In this document: in pieces, positions 8,827 through 18,223 of the stretch
Layout of the letters: each line of letters opens with the position of its first letter
Position numbering within the stretch: position 1 is the first letter of the stretch
Source of the DNA: Gammaproteobacteria bacterium
GTDB lineage: Bacteria; Pseudomonadota; Gammaproteobacteria; Arenicellales; Arenicellaceae
Length of the DNA: 54,096 nucleotides
Direction of reading: 5' to 3'
Assembly: GCA_017854775.1 (NCBI GenBank)
Contig: JAFMHC010000008.1
Coordinates: forward strand, 1-54,096
The notes under the pieces: model-generated
Seen by the model: only the letters and a program-made list of their open reading frames with translations
Told to the model about the DNA's origin: nothing
Databases searched by the model: none
Made by a program: the position numbers and the translations under genes

Positions 8827-10005
8827 CTAGCCCTGTTTGAACCCTAATAACTGACTCTGCTCTTCAGTCATCGCGGGAGGTATTAGAACAAACTTACCCA
8901 CGTGTGTTTTTTCGGTGAATTCTTGTTGCGCACTAACTATATCTTCTAGCGCAAATGTTTTTGCAAGCAGCGGTTTAATTTCGTTGCGCTCTATATAGCC
9001 AATTAAGTTTGCAAATACCGGTTCATCCCATCCTGTGCAGCCAATTAATGTTAGGTCTTTTAAGTAGAGCTTACGCATATCCAAACTTACCATTGGCCCA
9101 GCAATAGCCCCCGATGAGGCATAGCGTCCACCTCGCTTTAACACGTCCATCATTTGACCGAATGAGTCGCCAGCGACATTATCGATTACTACGTCGATTG
9201 ATTTTTCACCCAGAGCCTCAACTAGGTCAGCACCCCGCGCAATGATTCTATCTGCGCCCAATATCGAGGCCTCTTCGATTTTATCCTGACCCACTATGGC
9301 CGTTACGATCGCCCCACGACGCTTGGCTAGCTGCACTACCGCGGAGCCTACGCCACCCGACGCTCCGGCGACTAAAACGTGATCCCCAGTAGTTACATTT
9401 GCTCGATGAAGCATGTTTTCAGAGGTTCCGTAGGCACAAGGAATTGTGCCCAGCTCAGCGTCGCTCCAGTTACAATCGATGGCAAACACTTCTGATGCCG
9501 GTATTTTAACAAACTGAGCAAATGCACCGTCAAAGTCGGAAGCCATCCAAATATTTTCAGGTGAATCCCAACCTTGGTTTCGAATGCAACAACGTATTAA
9601 CACTCTCTCGTTGATACGACTTGTATCGACATTCGAACCAACAGCAACAATTCGACCACAACAATCGGTTCCTTGAATAAAAGGAAACGGGGTTTCTTCA
9701 TTCCAGCCTCCATCAAACTCATCGGCTGCGCCGTCTTTCTCCGCATCATTTTGGTGAAGTGCCTCTGTTCCCTCAGTCACCTTTGAAGAGTACCAGCCTA
9801 AACGTGTGTTTATTTCTGTATTGTTAACACCAGCAGCCAATACCTGAACCAATACCTCATCGGCGTCTGGCTTCGGAATTGGCACATCTTGGTAACTTAG
9901 CATCTCATAGCCACCATTGGCTAAGGTCAGCACCGCCTTCATTGGCACTTCTGACTGTTGTAACTTAAATCTATTTTTATCCCAAGACAGGTCTAACTTG
10001 CTCAT
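8827..10005 (-). CDS. Medium-chain (zinc-type) alcohol dehydrogenase / quinone oxidoreductase-like protein
   Basis: 392-aa MDR-family oxidoreductase. The N-terminal GroES-like domain contains AAGVNNTEINTRLGWYS and GTDCCGRIVAVGSNVD. The NAD(P)-binding domain has VLVAGASGGVGSAVVQLAKRRGA, with a GGVGS variant of the GxGxxG motif. The start at 10005 is supported by GGAG six bases upstream; an internal ATG (MKAVLTL, about residue 22) is the more usual family start, so residues 1-21 may be an extension. It forms a two-gene unit with the 7-TM protein. Substrate and cofactor preference cannot be read here. Confidence 0.88.
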   Translation of the reverse strand: MSKLDLSWDKNRFKLQQSEVPMKAVLTLANGGYEMLSYQDVPIPKPDADEVLVQVLAAGVNNTEINTRLGWYSSKVTEGTEALHQNDAEKDGAADEFDGGWNEETPFPFIQGTDCCGRIVAVGSNVDTSRINERVLIRCCIRNQGWDSPENIWMASDFDGAFAQFVKIPASEVFAIDCNWSDAELGTIPCAYGTSENMLHRANVTTGDHVLVAGASGGVGSAVVQLAKRRGAIVTAIVGQDKIEEASILGADRIIARGADLVEALGEKSIDVVIDNVAGDSFGQMMDVLKRGGRYASSGAIAGPMVSLDMRKLYLKDLTLIGCTGWDEPVFANLIGYIERNEIKPLLAKTFALEDIVSAQQEFTEKTHVGKFVLIPPAMTEEQSQLLGFKQG

Positions 10006-10238
10006 AAATACTCCAAACTATTTCTTAATGAAAATTCGCGGGGGCTCGACATCCTAGCTCAGCTCAGCTTGGCATGAGTAAATTGAGGCCGCCTTATCCG
10101 ACTCAGCTAACACCTGTATCAATAAAAGTAATAGCTCGATTGTAATAAGGTGTAATTACTTACCCCCTCTAATTTTGTTAGCCTACATCCAGACAAAGCA
10201 AAGACAAAGTAGTAAATCATATATTAGGGAGAAAAACG

Positions 10239-11291
10239 ATGACCGACCTGAATACACTAAAGCAAACCATGCTCGCGCTTGCCTATACCGCTGATGCAGC
10301 CGATGCGGTAATTGACGATGGTGTCGCAGCCAATATCACCGCTGGGAATATCGCAAACTGCATCCTCAGCTCAGTACCGGAACTGACAGGCCAATGGAAA
10401 ATTGTGTGGGGCCCACGAGTTTACGACTTTCCGATTATCTCAAAAGGTCATAGCAACAATACCATGTTAGTGGTGCAGAACACCGACAACCCAAACATGT
10501 ACGCCGTCGCCATTGCCGGAACAGATCCAAAATCATGGTCAGATTGGGTGTTCGAAGACCTATGGGTGTGGGACACACGACCATGGCATTACGGCACTCC
10601 GCCTTCATCTCTGAACCCCCAGATTTCGGCAGCGACGTCGGTAGGATTGTCGACTCTGCAAGCAATTGCACCGGTTTCTGGAACACCCGCCCAAGGCTTA
10701 GCCTTACGCGAATTCTTTAGCTCCATAGTGAGCGACACATCGGAAGAGATATCAATTTACGTGACAGGTCATAGCCTAGGCGGAGCCTTAGCACCCGCAG
10801 TAGCCTGTTGGCTCAACGACACTAAGTCTGCATGGGACGAAAAAAACCAATCGACAATACACGCCTATGCCTTCGCCGGCGCGACGCCGGGCAACGCAGA
10901 TTTTGCAACCTGGATGAACAGTCAGTTTCAGGGAGACCAGCTGGTTCGAGTCAGCAACACCTTAGACATGGTGCCACATGCCTGGAACTACAACACGATG
11001 TTAGAAATTCAGAATCTATACCCCGAGCCCTATTCCTTACCGAGATTACTAGACGGTGTGATCAAAGGCATCTCGACAAAGCTACAACCAATTGACTATC
11101 AGTTTGTTGGTGGAGGCACACAGATACAACCCATAGACGGCAGCCTCTACGATATAAACCCGTTACCATCAGCTCAGATCGAGCGCTTCTTTGCGCAAGT
11201 TCTAAAACAACACGTTGATGCCTATCCAGACAAACTCGGCTTGCCGGATCTAAACACGCAGATTGCAGCGTGTCAGAGTAAGTTTATTTAG
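10239..11291 (+). CDS. Class 3 (fungal-type) lipase family protein
   Basis: 350-aa alpha/beta hydrolase. The nucleophile elbow GHSLGGALAPAVACWL at about residues 176-191 is the class 3 lipase signature, and AIAGTDPKSWSDWVFEDL matches the conserved strand and lid region upstream of it. Catalytic Asp is probable in SNTLDMVPHAWNY. A C-terminal His (KQHVDAYPD) is a candidate for the triad. There is no signal peptide, so it is cytoplasmic or exported by a non-Sec route. AGGGAG lies seven bases upstream of ATG 10239. It is monocistronic. Confidence 0.85.
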   Translation: MTDLNTLKQTMLALAYTADAADAVIDDGVAANITAGNIANCILSSVPELTGQWKIVWGPRVYDFPIISKGHSNNTMLVVQNTDNPNMYAVAIAGTDPKSWSDWVFEDLWVWDTRPWHYGTPPSSLNPQISAATSVGLSTLQAIAPVSGTPAQGLALREFFSSIVSDTSEEISIYVTGHSLGGALAPAVACWLNDTKSAWDEKNQSTIHAYAFAGATPGNADFATWMNSQFQGDQLVRVSNTLDMVPHAWNYNTMLEIQNLYPEPYSLPRLLDGVIKGISTKLQPIDYQFVGGGTQIQPIDGSLYDINPLPSAQIERFFAQVLKQHVDAYPDKLGLPDLNTQIAACQSKFI

Positions 11292-11344
11292 TTTTGGGGG
11301 GAAAGAAGCAAGGCTGAACGTTAGTAAAACCTGGTATAGATTAT

Positions 11345-14300
11345 CTAATTTAAAACCTGCTTCGCCCCTTCCCGGTCACTAGAGTAAAGAACAAAGCTGG
11401 CCCAAAAGTATGGATTATTATACGGGCCAGCCATCATGAAATCTTTCTTTGTTTGAGAAAGTGCGAAAGCCACGTTTCCGTTTAAAGACTTTAGGTTACG
11501 ATAGAAATACTCCATAAATCGAGCAGTAGGTCTATCCGGAATAGGCCACAGTGTACCAATTACCGATCCCGCGCCTCTAGACAGCATCCCACGAGTCAAG
11601 CCATTTAGACCTTCCCCACTGAATGATTGCCCTAAAGCAGTTTCACAGCCACTGATGACAACAAGGTTCGATGAAATACGTTTTGTAAGAATCTGATCTA
11701 AAGTAACGAATCCGACTCGAGTTGGGTCCAGAGAATTTTTTGGAGCAGTCGCTATGCCCACCAGTTCAGGCGTATTACCACTAAAATAGCCATGCGACGC
11801 AATGTGTAAAACCCTAGACTGAAGCATGTCTGAAGATAGCAAAACCTCCGCGGTTGCATCTGCACCAACGACAATCTTAGTCTTTCTTTCTGGAAACAGG
11901 CCTTCAATCGATTCAGCCTCTTTTGCTGTCCAAGGCAACCTTGCTAGAGAAGTAGACCAGCTACGAAGACCATTGTTTGAGTCAATATCTAAATCGCTAT
12001 CGAAACTGAATTGAGGGTCTGCGAACACGGCAATATCGTTCGAATGTTTATGAGCATTTAGAATCTCATTGTGTGAAAAGTAATCGCTTAATGAATGTGT
12101 TCTAAAAATAGCAAAGTCTCTTTCAACTGGGCGATACCGATCATTCATATCAGCTGCATTGAGAGCTCCTAGTGCTAACGCTTCAATAACACCGTCGGCA
12201 ACGATTATCAGCGTATCTGAGATATTTCTATCCAATTCATTTAAATGCAGATAGTCGAATAATGCTCTACTGTCACGCAGTTGAGAACGAGACTGTGATC
12301 TTATGCCAAGCTGGAAGGCCTTAACTAACGGAATAAGTTGCTCTGGTTCGTCTAACGTCTTCGCAAACCACGTTTCATTCGTAATGAAATAAACGAAACC
12401 GATTTGACCTCTTACGTAATACCGGGCAATAACCTCGCCGTATTCTAATTTTGCTTGGATTTCGGCTATTGATAGCACCTTTAATTTGCTACTGGCGATA
12501 AGGTCTCGAGAATAATCTATTGTTGTGAATTGACTTTCAGTTAGAGCTTGCTTGGCAAACTTTTGTTCATCAACTTCTTTAGCTATAGCAACATCTAATT
12601 CTAAGGTAGACAATCCTGAGTCATTGGCTTTATCAGGTAAAGAAGTTGAAGGCACCGCCCGACTCTCTCTATAGCTTACAGCTTGATTTTGTTCGAGAAA
12701 TAGAAATAAGTCTTGCCATAAATCATTGTCGCTCGAACCCGAGGCGAGTTTACTTACTGCTGATACATAGTGGTCAAGCACCTGATTAGACTTTGCAGAC
12801 CAAGCAGGACCAAGGTGCTGAATGCTAATCTGCTTTCGAACAGACTCAATTAAACCAATTACCTCGTTCACCGTGCCTTCTAATTGTTGCTTTGTTCCAT
12901 GGCGGCCGTACCAGACCAATTCAAGCCTTTTTAGTTCTAGCTGCGAAAGAACAAACTCTTTCTCATTGCTTTGATTATCGAAACGGTACAGCAAGTCTGT
13001 TCTCGCCTGTAGAAAATCGGCTTGGTTGCTAGTCTCACTAGAAATTGCCAGCTGCAGCAATAGATAGGCTACGCTTAGGGCTGGCGAGTCATCGATCAAT
13101 TCACGTATCGCTTCATTTTTTCCAACACGGTTAGACGTGACTGTTTGGGAGACTACTACTGCATCTTCCAGTTGACCAATAGCTAGATAATTATGAGATA
13201 ACTCGACTCGAGCCAAAACTAGATCTGACCAGTTTTGCGTATCGGCCTGTTCATTTTTTTGCAAAAACTGAATTGCTTGCAGAAGACTTTTTATAGCGGC
13301 CGAATACTCTCCTTGAGCTCGAGACGCGCGCCCACTCACAATCGATGACTTTATTTTTCCATACTCATTATCAGCTGATTCGAACATCCGCAGTGCACGC
13401 TCTGCATTTAGGTGTGCTACATCATAACGGCCAAGTTTAAGTGATAGGTTTGCTATGTTGTAAAGTAAATCTGCCTTATTTGGTGTCTCCGGGTATAGCT
13501 CTTCAATCTGAAGCGCTTTTTGTAATTGTGAAAGAGCCGAACCAAAATTTCCTTGCATTTGGTTAAAAATAGAAGAGTTGTGATACGCATCTGCAAGATT
13601 TTTACTTACGCCGACTTTCTGATGCAACTCGATAGATTCAGACAGAGTTACTTCAGCTAAACCGGCTTCGCCAATCAGGTAGTAATATGACCAGAGCATA
13701 TTCTTATAATTTGCCACTGCACGGTCGTCTCCGATGTTTCGTGCCTCAGCAATTGCCTTGGAAATATGTTTATACCCTCGTTTTTTTAGAACATCACTTG
13801 CATCATCTCGCTGACGACCGTATTGAATAAGCATGTTCCCTAAAGTTGCACGAACATCTTCACGAAAAAGCAAGTGATGATTTTCTAATAACTCGACTTC
13901 ATCTAGCTCATTCACTATCCGCTGATAGCCATCTATCACTTGTCCATACTCTTCTCGCTCGCTCGCAACGGCCAGCAGCTCTGCTCGAACGAAAAAGTGC
14001 TGCATTAACTCATCATTAGAAGACACTACGTGGGATCGGCTGAGGAAGGACTCACCGAATTTATCTAGCTCAGCGTAATTTTCAGTCTGTTTAAGTAGAG
14101 CGAGATATACTTCTACCAAATACAACTTAAGCACTAAGCTTGACGGCAACTCATTGATAGCCGTTCTAATCAGGGCGACACTAGCTTCAAGCCTACTAAT
14201 CTCGTCATCGCCACCCCAGTTGGTAAGAAATTGTGAGTACTGCAAAATGAAAGTTGCATGTTGAGCATCACTAGGCAGATCAAATACCTCTACCTTTGGT

Positions 14301-14632
14301 TCGATAGCGAGGTTCATCGAATAGGAATTTTTTAGCTCAATTGTAAAGAGCTGATCGGTAGCCCGTTTATCAACGACGAACACCGCACCTAAGCCCCGAT
14401 CAATAGGTAATTTTTGCAGGGCTCTAAGCTTGCCCTTGCTCACTAACTGAATAGCCGCGGGCTCAGATAACGAACCCACAACTACTACTTGCGCTAGCCC
14501 CGCCGGAATCAATCTGCTCCAGACAGCAGCTAACGGCTCGCTTACAACACCAGTCTGTGAAGCAAACCCTTCGGAGCTAATACTAATCGTTAGAAAAAAT
14601 CCCGAAAATAGAACGGCAAGTGTTTTTATCAA
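11345..14632 (-). CDS. Exported TPR-CHAT domain protein (caspase-like protease family)
   Basis: 1095 aa. An N-terminal signal peptide (IKTLAVLFSGFFLTISIS) is followed by an extended helical region with TPR-like repeats (for example AYHNSSIFNQMQGNFGSALSQLQKAL and LGRYDVAHLNAERALRMF), about residues 150-560. The C-terminal CHAT domain covers about the last 300 residues. The catalytic dyad of CHAT proteases is visible: His in HIASHGYF (about residue 946) and Cys in VVISGCETALG (about residue 995), then LTRGMLSRGAGSVIGTLWPI. The family comprises separase-like peptidases activated by partner proteins or ligands. The start is TTG 14632, with no strong ribosome binding site, 15 bp after the preceding stop. 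It is the last gene of the sigma factor/peroxidase operon. An intact dyad argues it is active; its substrate is unknown. Confidence 0.88.
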   Translation of the reverse strand: MIKTLAVLFSGFFLTISISSEGFASQTGVVSEPLAAVWSRLIPAGLAQVVVVGSLSEPAAIQLVSKGKLRALQKLPIDRGLGAVFVVDKRATDQLFTIELKNSYSMNLAIEPKVEVFDLPSDAQHATFILQYSQFLTNWGGDDEISRLEASVALIRTAINELPSSLVLKLYLVEVYLALLKQTENYAELDKFGESFLSRSHVVSSNDELMQHFFVRAELLAVASEREEYGQVIDGYQRIVNELDEVELLENHHLLFREDVRATLGNMLIQYGRQRDDASDVLKKRGYKHISKAIAEARNIGDDRAVANYKNMLWSYYYLIGEAGLAEVTLSESIELHQKVGVSKNLADAYHNSSIFNQMQGNFGSALSQLQKALQIEELYPETPNKADLLYNIANLSLKLGRYDVAHLNAERALRMFESADNEYGKIKSSIVSGRASRAQGEYSAAIKSLLQAIQFLQKNEQADTQNWSDLVLARVELSHNYLAIGQLEDAVVVSQTVTSNRVGKNEAIRELIDDSPALSVAYLLLQLAISSETSNQADFLQARTDLLYRFDNQSNEKEFVLSQLELKRLELVWYGRHGTKQQLEGTVNEVIGLIESVRKQISIQHLGPAWSAKSNQVLDHYVSAVSKLASGSSDNDLWQDLFLFLEQNQAVSYRESRAVPSTSLPDKANDSGLSTLELDVAIAKEVDEQKFAKQALTESQFTTIDYSRDLIASSKLKVLSIAEIQAKLEYGEVIARYYVRGQIGFVYFITNETWFAKTLDEPEQLIPLVKAFQLGIRSQSRSQLRDSRALFDYLHLNELDRNISDTLIIVADGVIEALALGALNAADMNDRYRPVERDFAIFRTHSLSDYFSHNEILNAHKHSNDIAVFADPQFSFDSDLDIDSNNGLRSWSTSLARLPWTAKEAESIEGLFPERKTKIVVGADATAEVLLSSDMLQSRVLHIASHGYFSGNTPELVGIATAPKNSLDPTRVGFVTLDQILTKRISSNLVVISGCETALGQSFSGEGLNGLTRGMLSRGAGSVIGTLWPIPDRPTARFMEYFYRNLKSLNGNVAFALSQTKKDFMMAGPYNNPYFWASFVLYSSDREGAKQVLN

Positions 14633-14647
14633 GGCTAGTTTCTATTT

Positions 14648-15124
14648 CTACCCATCGTTTTTCCAACGCCAAGATGTCACAAATTGTTTAGCAGGTTCCG
14701 ACTTATTGGCTGAAATAGTTTCCCATGTAAGGAGGTCAAGAAACTCAGTTTCGTCGGGAGATGTTTGCTCGACATGAATCTCCCAACGTTTGAGTAGGAA
14801 TTTCCCACCTATGTCCATACTTATACCAACAGGAGGTGTTGCAACTAGGAAATTCCCAGTTTTATCACCTTTTTCAAAAATCAGAGTTTCTCCCTTTCGA
14901 TAATTCACGTGGTTTATAGCTTCTTGAGTCCATCCAAGCTTTAGTTTCAAAACATACTTACCTGGAATTTCGACACTATCGATTTTTAATGTACGTAACT
15001 CAACATTATAGGGGCTTGCTTGGGTGGGTCTCATAGGATGATAAGACCTCAACCCCTTGACCCTACATACTGTTGGTAACACTGCCCCACCTGCTGCACC
15101 GTTCCATATATCTTTTACTGTCAT
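14648..15124 (-). CDS. Hypothetical protein in the CHAT/peroxidase operon
   Basis: 158 aa, no signal peptide or TM segment, no domain I recognise. It looks mostly beta-stranded (YNVELRTLKIDSVEIPGKYVLKLKLGW, LLKRWEIHVEQTS). AGGAG lies seven bases before ATG 15124. It sits 17 bp after the peroxidase frame and 15 bp before the CHAT gene, so it is certainly co-transcribed. It may be a substrate, activator or inhibitor of the CHAT protein; that is inference from position only. Confidence 0.7.
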   Translation of the reverse strand: MTVKDIWNGAAGGAVLPTVCRVKGLRSYHPMRPTQASPYNVELRTLKIDSVEIPGKYVLKLKLGWTQEAINHVNYRKGETLIFEKGDKTGNFLVATPPVGISMDIGGKFLLKRWEIHVEQTSPDETEFLDLLTWETISANKSEPAKQFVTSWRWKNDG

Positions 15125-15141
15125 ATATTCACTCCTATGTA

Positions 15142-15843
15142 TTAATGCTTAGCTGTTACAAATTTGATCAAATATTCAAAATTGAGAAATTTTTCTTCAG
15201 ATAATAATTCAGCATAAAAATCAGACAACTCTATCCCTAGCTCTCTCTTTATTTCGCCCCAAGGCTTATAAATATTTATCGATGAGCCCGCTATTGATGT
15301 TTTTATAGTTTCTGCAATCACAATACTAGCGATCGGGCCTAGGCGCTGTTGATCAGAAGCAGGTTGCTCAATTTTAATCACTACTGAGTCATCTTCAGAA
15401 CTTAATGTAAAGTCTTGCGCAGTGCTAGATCGAGAAGGCTGATTTAGATCGTTACTCGCAGATTTTGATTGAGCGACCCTCGTACTTTCAGTCAACGGGA
15501 AAACTTCTGCCTCTCTAAGAAAAAAAAGCCAAAGCGGCGAATTACCAATATTAAATTTTGGGCTAATCTTTACCTTCGCCTTAAAATCCTTGTCAAAATC
15601 CATAAGTTCTAAAAGGTGCTTTCCCTTATTAGGTAAATTAAGTGCATCGTAAATCTCCCCAATGGGATGATCTCCAGCATCGTTCAATGAATCAACAATA
15701 TCTTTCGGACTTGGGACTGATTGAGAAGCAATAAGATCACTAAAAGCAATACTTCTGAACACGTCTTGATATCCAATGAGGGCTTTCGCTGAAAATTCCG
15801 ATTTTGATCTTTTATACCCTAAACCTTCGCCAAGTAAATCAAA
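15142..15843 (-). CDS. Haem peroxidase, C-terminal fragment downstream of an in-frame TGA
   Basis: This segment is in the same frame as the gene that stops at 15844-15846. Reading continues without another stop to 15142, with a possible GTG restart at 15762 giving 206 aa. It encodes the C-terminal part of an animal-type haem peroxidase: PLWLFFLREAEVF, a disordered Ser-rich insert, then QRLGPIASIVIAETIKTSI, matching the family's 'PLWxYxLxEAE...RLGPVGSxIVAETF' ending. It contains neither haem-ligand His, so alone it cannot be a peroxidase. It is best read as the second half of the gene at 15844-16824, separated by a single nonsense codon. A sequencing error, a true nonsense mutation, or readthrough are all possible. 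Confidence 0.75.
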   Translation of the reverse strand, partial: FDLLGEGLGYKRSKSEFSAKALIGYQDVFRSIAFSDLIASQSVPSPKDIVDSLNDAGDHPIGEIYDALNLPNKGKHLLELMDFDKDFKAKVKISPKFNIGNSPLWLFFLREAEVFPLTESTRVAQSKSASNDLNQPSRSSTAQDFTLSSEDDSVVIKIEQPASDQQRLGPIASIVIAETIKTSIAGSSINIYKPWGEIKRELGIELSDFYAELLSEEKFLNFEYLIKFVTAKH

Positions 15844-16824
15844 TCAATCCTTTTGGGGATCGACAAAAGTACTTGTTAAATTCACGTTAATTTTTATAGC
15901 ACTTTGACTATCAAACATACCTAATGGAAAAAACATGTTCCAATCAATTTTTTTATCTATCCCGATTTTTTTTCCTGAATTTAGTATTTGATCAAGGTTG
16001 AATACGCGTTTTTTTCCAGCTTCATCTTTATTTAGTACATATGAGGGACGAACCATAGAATGACCAAACCGAAATGCGGCGTTGGAGTACTCCAACGGTA
16101 TACTAAATTTTCGCTTGTCAGCATTACAGTAGAATGCCTTACGTCCTTGAATGAAGTAGCTTTCGTAGACTCTCGGGTGGAGAATTTTTTGCATATAGTC
16201 TTCAACAAATATTCGCTGTAGTACTAATGTAACAAACGCCTTGCAAGCCTTATACCTTTGAACAGTTGTCCCCTCACTCAAAGTATCCATTATTGCATTG
16301 TGGAACTCCATTACCTTAACTAGCAACTGAGCGACTATAACGTTGTCATCATTGCGCGGCTCGGGAATTCTGGCCTCTCCATCGCATTCTCGATCCAGAT
16401 CAAAGCACTTTGTGTTTGCAATCTCTCTAATAATAAAATAACCGCCAGCCATCAAATCCGGCTCATTGGATAGTGTTTCATCTCTAAAATAAATACTATC
16501 AAGGTTTAAAAACGGTGTGGCAGGATATCCTCGTCTACTATTTTTTGCTCGTTCAAAGTTATTATCAGGAACAATTTCATGAGTAAGTAATTGCCCTAAA
16601 TAGGTGTATCCCGCGGGAGTAAGACCAGAAGCTGGATCCAGTTTCAATATGTGCTTCAACAAAGACTCGAGTTGGGCTAGATCTAACTCCCAACTACTTA
16701 ACTTCTTAAAATCTAAAAGATTTGCAAAAAGATATTTAGATTTAAAAGGTCGCGAATTCAGGCCACTATTGGTCAAAGGAGTGCATCTGTCCAATATGCC
16801 TATTTCTTTTGCATGTTCACACAT
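15844..16824 (-). CDS. Animal-type haem peroxidase, N-terminal fragment ending at a premature TGA
   Basis: 326 aa of the animal (myeloperoxidase-like) haem peroxidase superfamily. Visible landmarks are YLGQLLTHEIV with distal His 82; PEPRNDDNVIVAQL with the catalytic Arg, followed by MEFHNAIMD; and AAFRFGHSMVRP with proximal haem-ligand His 255. The reading frame stops at TGA just after STFVDPQKD, about 200 residues short, and the missing C-terminus follows in the same frame (15142-15843), for a full length near 560 residues. No signal peptide. It lies 8 bp after the single-TM protein in the sigma factor operon. The family makes hypohalous acids or radicals from peroxide; the bacterial role is unclear. 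Confidence 0.8.
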   Translation of the reverse strand: MCEHAKEIGILDRCTPLTNSGLNSRPFKSKYLFANLLDFKKLSSWELDLAQLESLLKHILKLDPASGLTPAGYTYLGQLLTHEIVPDNNFERAKNSRRGYPATPFLNLDSIYFRDETLSNEPDLMAGGYFIIREIANTKCFDLDRECDGEARIPEPRNDDNVIVAQLLVKVMEFHNAIMDTLSEGTTVQRYKACKAFVTLVLQRIFVEDYMQKILHPRVYESYFIQGRKAFYCNADKRKFSIPLEYSNAAFRFGHSMVRPSYVLNKDEAGKKRVFNLDQILNSGKKIGIDKKIDWNMFFPLGMFDSQSAIKINVNLTSTFVDPQKD

Positions 16825-16832
16825 ATTCTTAT

Positions 16833-17492
16833 CTACCCTCTCTGAATAGTTTTAAACCGTGTGTTAATTGATTTCTTCATACTATCGAGTTCGACCAAAT
16901 ACTCTCCTGGCGTAAAATCATTTACTCTCAAAGTTAGAGCGACTCTACCCTGTGAATTAGTTATGATCCGATTAACTTCAACAATCAAGTCCGTCTTCTC
17001 ACTCTTTTCTAATCTGCTAATTGTGACTTTAAACCTCTCTTTTTCAATAGTGTTTGGCTCAACCACCAAAACAAATTGATCCCGACTTGATCTTTCAAAG
17101 CTCGCTTTATCAAATTCAAACTCAACTGTAGGCGAGTCATCACTTCCTCTAACGGAGTCTTGAGCAACCAAATACTGTATTTCAACGCTGTTCACTGAGA
17201 CACGTTCGATTGAGAACATAGCCATTGCCACTAAACCTAATGCGAACGACGCCAAGCTATTAACCAGCCGCCAGTCACCGAACAAACTACGAATAAACGA
17301 TAGCTTGAATACCGGCTCAGCCTTATGCGAAACGCACGAGCCGTCAACCATAAGTTGTTCCATATTCAAATCGTCTAAGATATCGGGATTGTCCATCATG
17401 TAAATTTCGAATTGCTCTAACTGCTCGTTAGTCAACTGACCTTTCAAATACTTCAAGCCAATCTCATTTTCTTCTATGTATCTTTTATCCAT
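16833..17492 (-). CDS. Single-TM protein, probable anti-sigma factor-like partner
   Basis: 219 aa. The cytoplasmic N-terminus of about 80 residues is helical (LKYLKGQLTNEQLEQFEIYMMDNPDILDDL), which resembles the N-terminal sigma-binding part of FecR/anti-sigma proteins. One TM helix follows (LVNSLASFALGLVAMAMFSI, about residues 75-94), then a periplasmic beta-rich domain ending VALTLRVNDFTPGEYLVELDSM. No zinc-finger HxxxCxxC is present. GGAGG lies seven bases upstream of ATG 17492. Position directly after an ECF-like sigma factor supports an anti-sigma role. The 131-bp gap upstream (17493-17623) is the longest in the operon and may hold a second promoter. Confidence 0.65.
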   Translation of the reverse strand: MDKRYIEENEIGLKYLKGQLTNEQLEQFEIYMMDNPDILDDLNMEQLMVDGSCVSHKAEPVFKLSFIRSLFGDWRLVNSLASFALGLVAMAMFSIERVSVNSVEIQYLVAQDSVRGSDDSPTVEFEFDKASFERSSRDQFVLVVEPNTIEKERFKVTISRLEKSEKTDLIVEVNRIITNSQGRVALTLRVNDFTPGEYLVELDSMKKSINTRFKTIQRG

Positions 17493-17623
17493 AAGTATGC
17501 ACCTCCACTAGCTTTAACTGTGGTTGATAGTCTCCCCATTTGGACGGTGCACTTATTCGTGAACTTCTGGGGGTATAGTGACGGCTTATAGAAGAACCTC
17601 TCATCTCTTTATGGAACATTTTT

Positions 17624-18223
17624 TTAATCGAGGGCATTGCTGCCTCCCACTTTAAAATCAATTAGTTGTTTTAGTCTGGATCTGGCTCGAAAGAGCACTC
17701 TGTCAAAATGCGCGGAGGTAAGGTCTAAGCGTTTACAGATGCTAGTTTTTTCTTCTTCATTAGCGTAATAACTAACCAAGAGATCTCTATCTCTGTCGAC
17801 TTTCATTTCGCCGATCAGTTGCTGTACTAACTTCAGCGAATCTCTTGATTCAACAGCGCGCTCGACATTAGTTTTATCATCTGGAATTTCGAAGCTCACT
17901 TCACCATGAGCATCCGTCGCTCGGCGTGTTTCTTTACGAAAATGGGCTATTAATAGGTTCACGCCGGTTTGGCGTATAAAACCTGCAATTGCGTCTGGTG
18001 TATTTATCTCGCCATTACGAGCTTTGGTGATGACAACAATAAATGTATCTTGGGCAATATCAGAGGCTAGTTGCTGATCACTGCAACGACGATTAAGTAT
18101 GAAATACAAGCTCTTCCAATACTTGTTTACCAGCTCTGTTTCTGCAGTCTTGTCACCAACGCCTATACGAATTACGAGTTCGCCCGCAGGCCTGACTACA
18201 CTGCCGACTTGATCATTCAACAA
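17624..18223 (-). CDS. ECF-like RNA polymerase sigma factor
   Basis: Sigma-70 family regulator of about 199 aa from TTG 18223. Region 2 runs from AETELVNKYWKSLYFILNRR to SDIAQDTFIVVITKA, and DAIAGFIRQTGVNLLIAHFRKETRR corresponds to regions 2.3-2.4. Region 4 is LLVSYYANEEEKTSICKRLDL followed by AHFDRVLFRARSRLKQLI. The longer ORF starts at 18307, but an A plus eight-G tract (18227-18235) stands 3 nt before TTG 18223 and 6 nt before a second in-frame TTG at 18220, so one of these is the likely start. It is the first gene of the operon that leads to the CHAT protein, and probably directs that operon's transcription. Confidence 0.8.
   Translation of the reverse strand: MLNDQVGSVVRPAGELVIRIGVGDKTAETELVNKYWKSLYFILNRRCSDQQLASDIAQDTFIVVITKARNGEINTPDAIAGFIRQTGVNLLIAHFRKETRRATDAHGEVSFEIPDDKTNVERAVESRDSLKLVQQLIGEMKVDRDRDLLVSYYANEEEKTSICKRLDLTSAHFDRVLFRARSRLKQLIDFKVGGSNALD

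Noticed and set aside
15844-15846. TGA as a selenocysteine codon in the peroxidase
   Set aside because: The position is a variable linker, not an active-site residue, and no SECIS-like hairpin was evident just downstream; nonsense mutation or sequencing error is simpler.
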